Positions 5,501 to 7,011 of a stretch of DNA of 7,011 bases are shown here, piece after piece. The notes under the pieces are model-generated. The model was given only the letters and a program-made list of their open reading frames with translations, ran no database searches and was not told where the DNA came from. The position numbers were made by a program, and so were the translations under genes. The stretch's first letter is position 1; each line of letters begins with the position of its first letter. Source of the stretch: a bacterium (GTDB lineage: Bacteria > Margulisbacteria > Marinamargulisbacteria > JAAEMD01); NCBI GenBank assembly GCA_024225875.1, contig JAAEMD010000230.1:1-7011 (forward strand), written 5' to 3'.

Positions 5501-7011
5501 CTATTCAAAAAAGTTAAAATTTTTGTACTTCTCCCTTTCTGTTTTTACAAAATCTTCTAATTTCCATCGGTCATACGATATTTTTGATATTAGAGCTTTA
5601 AAAAACTCCTGGTAACAAGTATTTAGCGCATCAGGTTCACTTTCTTTAATGTACATATAGGCAGATTGACGCTTGACAGTTTTAGAAGGTTTTAACTGCA
5701 TAAATACTTTATAATAGAAATCCTCAAAAGCAGTTTTTTGATATATATCAAGCGCTTTCAAGATAAAACCTTCATGATTGATACTGCTCACAAGGCCTTT
5801 AACCTCATGATTGTACTTTACTGAAATTTCGGACAGCAAATACTCTAAATCTAATTCTTCAATTAGCTTATCTAATAGTGGTATTTTGAAGTACTCAATG
5901 TAAAGTAATTTATCTAATGAGAACAAGAAGTCTAAGACTTGCTTGTATTTAGAAAATAACTCAATCGCATGTTTATAGAAATTTATTTTAGTGGACTCAG
6001 GCATCTTAGAAATACACTTGGCTGCATGGTACTCCATTATGCTTTTGTGTATAAAGTGATACTGATGACCTTCTTTAAGCAGTAAGCACGTAACTTTGAC
6101 AATATCATCTAAAAATAAGCTTTCACTTTTACTGTTATGGTCTGTGTAATTTAAGGATTTCTTTGCAATATCCTTAGCCGTTTGAAATGAAATTGAAGTG
6201 TAATTACTACGATTACACTCTAAGCAAAATATATTAAAAACATGGTTTAGTTCATCTTTATTTAGTCCTGAAGAAAATTCTCTAACATACCCAGGCTTGG
6301 TCGCGTCATGTCTTGAGCACATGACATGAAATAAATTCTCATAAAAACCTTCCAAACTCTGTGGTACATCCCCTTCTTCGACATAATGTATTGCCAAAAG
6401 CGTTAGCAATAGTGGGGTTGAAACAAGTGAAGTTATTTTCTTCCCATCTATGTTGTGAATTATATCTTTAACTTGCTCTGTATCAATAAAGAGTTTAGTT
6501 AGTAATGGTTCAAAATCAGAACGACGTAATTTTTCAATTTTATATACGTTAAAATGAGCGCTATTCTGAATTGATGAATCAGGTCGAGAAGAAACAATAA
6601 TAGGTAGATTATGAAATTTACAACACCAAGATTCAATGGATGTAATGGTATCTCTTATATATGCAGATCCTAACTCATCGAAGGCATCAAGAAGTAAAGC
6701 ACATTTACCAGTAGATAAGATAGGATCTAAATCATCCATAGAAACTTCTATTCCTAATTGCTTTAGCCCATCTAAAATTAACCTTTCTAAGCTGTTGCTT
6801 TCTGATACTTTTCTTAGCTCTACAAATATAGGAAGCACGCAACCTTTTTTTAGCTCTTGACTTGCTAAATATCTAAGTAGAATAGATTTACCCTGCCCAG
6901 CTGTTCCTTGGACAACTAATTTGCAATTTCTAGGGAAAGTCCCAAGATCTATTACTGTAATTTTTTTACCTTCAGCAATAATCTTTGTTGGGTAATAAAA
7001 GCTATTTAAAT
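5501..7011 (-). CDS. NACHT/STAND-type NTPase, C-terminal 502 residues, 5' end beyond the window
   Basis: The frame runs off the right edge. Numbering from the first complete codon (7009), YYPTKI precedes a Walker A, GTAGQGKS (35-42). The Walker B is LLLDAFDEL (105-113), with the small-residue and acidic pattern of NACHT proteins. SSRPD follows as the sensor arginine (140-144), then TPLLLTLLA (198-206) and a winged-helix end, FIHKSIMEYHAA (319-330). About 170 helical residues without recognisable repeats make up the C-terminus. STAND NTPases oligomerise when a sensor domain meets a trigger, and several bacterial NACHT proteins are known anti-phage proteins. Any N-terminal effector domain would lie outside the window. 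An internal GTG at 6836-6838 would delete the Walker A and is not the start. The gap to the next gene is 120 nt, so this may be a single-gene system. Confidence 0.88.
   Translation of the reverse strand, partial: LNSFYYPTKIIAEGKKITVIDLGTFPRNCKLVVQGTAGQGKSILLRYLASQELKKGCVLPIFVELRKVSESNSLERLILDGLKQLGIEVSMDDLDPILSTGKCALLLDAFDELGSAYIRDTITSIESWCCKFHNLPIIVSSRPDSSIQNSAHFNVYKIEKLRRSDFEPLLTKLFIDTEQVKDIIHNIDGKKITSLVSTPLLLTLLAIHYVEEGDVPQSLEGFYENLFHVMCSRHDATKPGYVREFSSGLNKDELNHVFNIFCLECNRSNYTSISFQTAKDIAKKSLNYTDHNSKSESLFLDDIVKVTCLLLKEGHQYHFIHKSIMEYHAAKCISKMPESTKINFYKHAIELFSKYKQVLDFLFSLDKLLYIEYFKIPLLDKLIEELDLEYLLSEISVKYNHEVKGLVSSINHEGFILKALDIYQKTAFEDFYYKVFMQLKPSKTVKRQSAYMYIKESEPDALNTCYQEFFKALISKISYDRWKLEDFVKTEREKYKNFNFFE

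Noticed and set aside
5358..5615. Plus-strand open frame of 85 codons across the gap and the NTPase 3' end
   Set aside because: Overlaps the antisense of two better-supported genes and has low-complexity Tyr/Leu/Lys content without a motif.
6636..6860. Plus-strand open frame of 74 codons
   Set aside because: Antisense to the Walker B region of the NACHT NTPase.
1..7011. CRISPR arrays, tRNA/rRNA genes, intact insertion sequences and transposase or integrase genes
   Set aside because: No regularly spaced repeats, RNA gene motifs or DDE/Tyr/Ser recombinase motifs were seen on either strand.

Overview
The window is AT-rich (roughly one third G+C by eye). Every gene I can support lies on the minus strand, so transcription runs from right to left. 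Base composition, the lysozyme type and the short GC-stem terminators suggest a marine gammaproteobacterium (Pseudoalteromonas, Shewanella or Vibrio-like). That placement is inference. No housekeeping gene, rRNA or tRNA is visible. The content looks like accessory DNA: a phage-type lysozyme remnant, a NACHT-type NTPase, a UmuD-like peptidase and several unrecognised membrane-anchored proteins, as in a defence or prophage-remnant island.

Layout in the direction of transcription. (1) 7011-5501: the 3' part of a NACHT/STAND NTPase with intact Walker A, Walker B and winged-helix motifs. Its N-terminus lies off the right edge. (2) A 120-nt AT-rich gap bounded by two copies of a 10-bp direct repeat. 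(3) 5380-3011: four tightly packed genes. They encode a 60-aa protein, a two-helix membrane protein (GTG start, TAGTG overlap), a UmuD/S24-type peptidase (11-nt overlap) and a membrane-anchored coiled-coil protein (9-nt gap). (4) 2949-1513: two unrecognised genes 3 nt apart, ending in a rho-independent terminator. (5) 1344-790: a 23-aa one-helix peptide followed by a membrane-anchored protein with a TTG start, ending in a second terminator. (6) 724-about 361: a GH24 SAR-type lysozyme that keeps its catalytic triad but has lost its C-terminal half, apparently through two frameshifts. (7) 1-360: no credible gene, but two inverted repeats and one perfect DnaA-box match.

The best candidate for something new is block 3. 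A stand-alone Ser/Lys peptidase of the UmuD fold, without umuC, is translationally coupled between two membrane proteins and next to a NACHT ATPase. NACHT proteins are known anti-phage proteins. That the four-gene block is itself a defence module is inference from its arrangement only.
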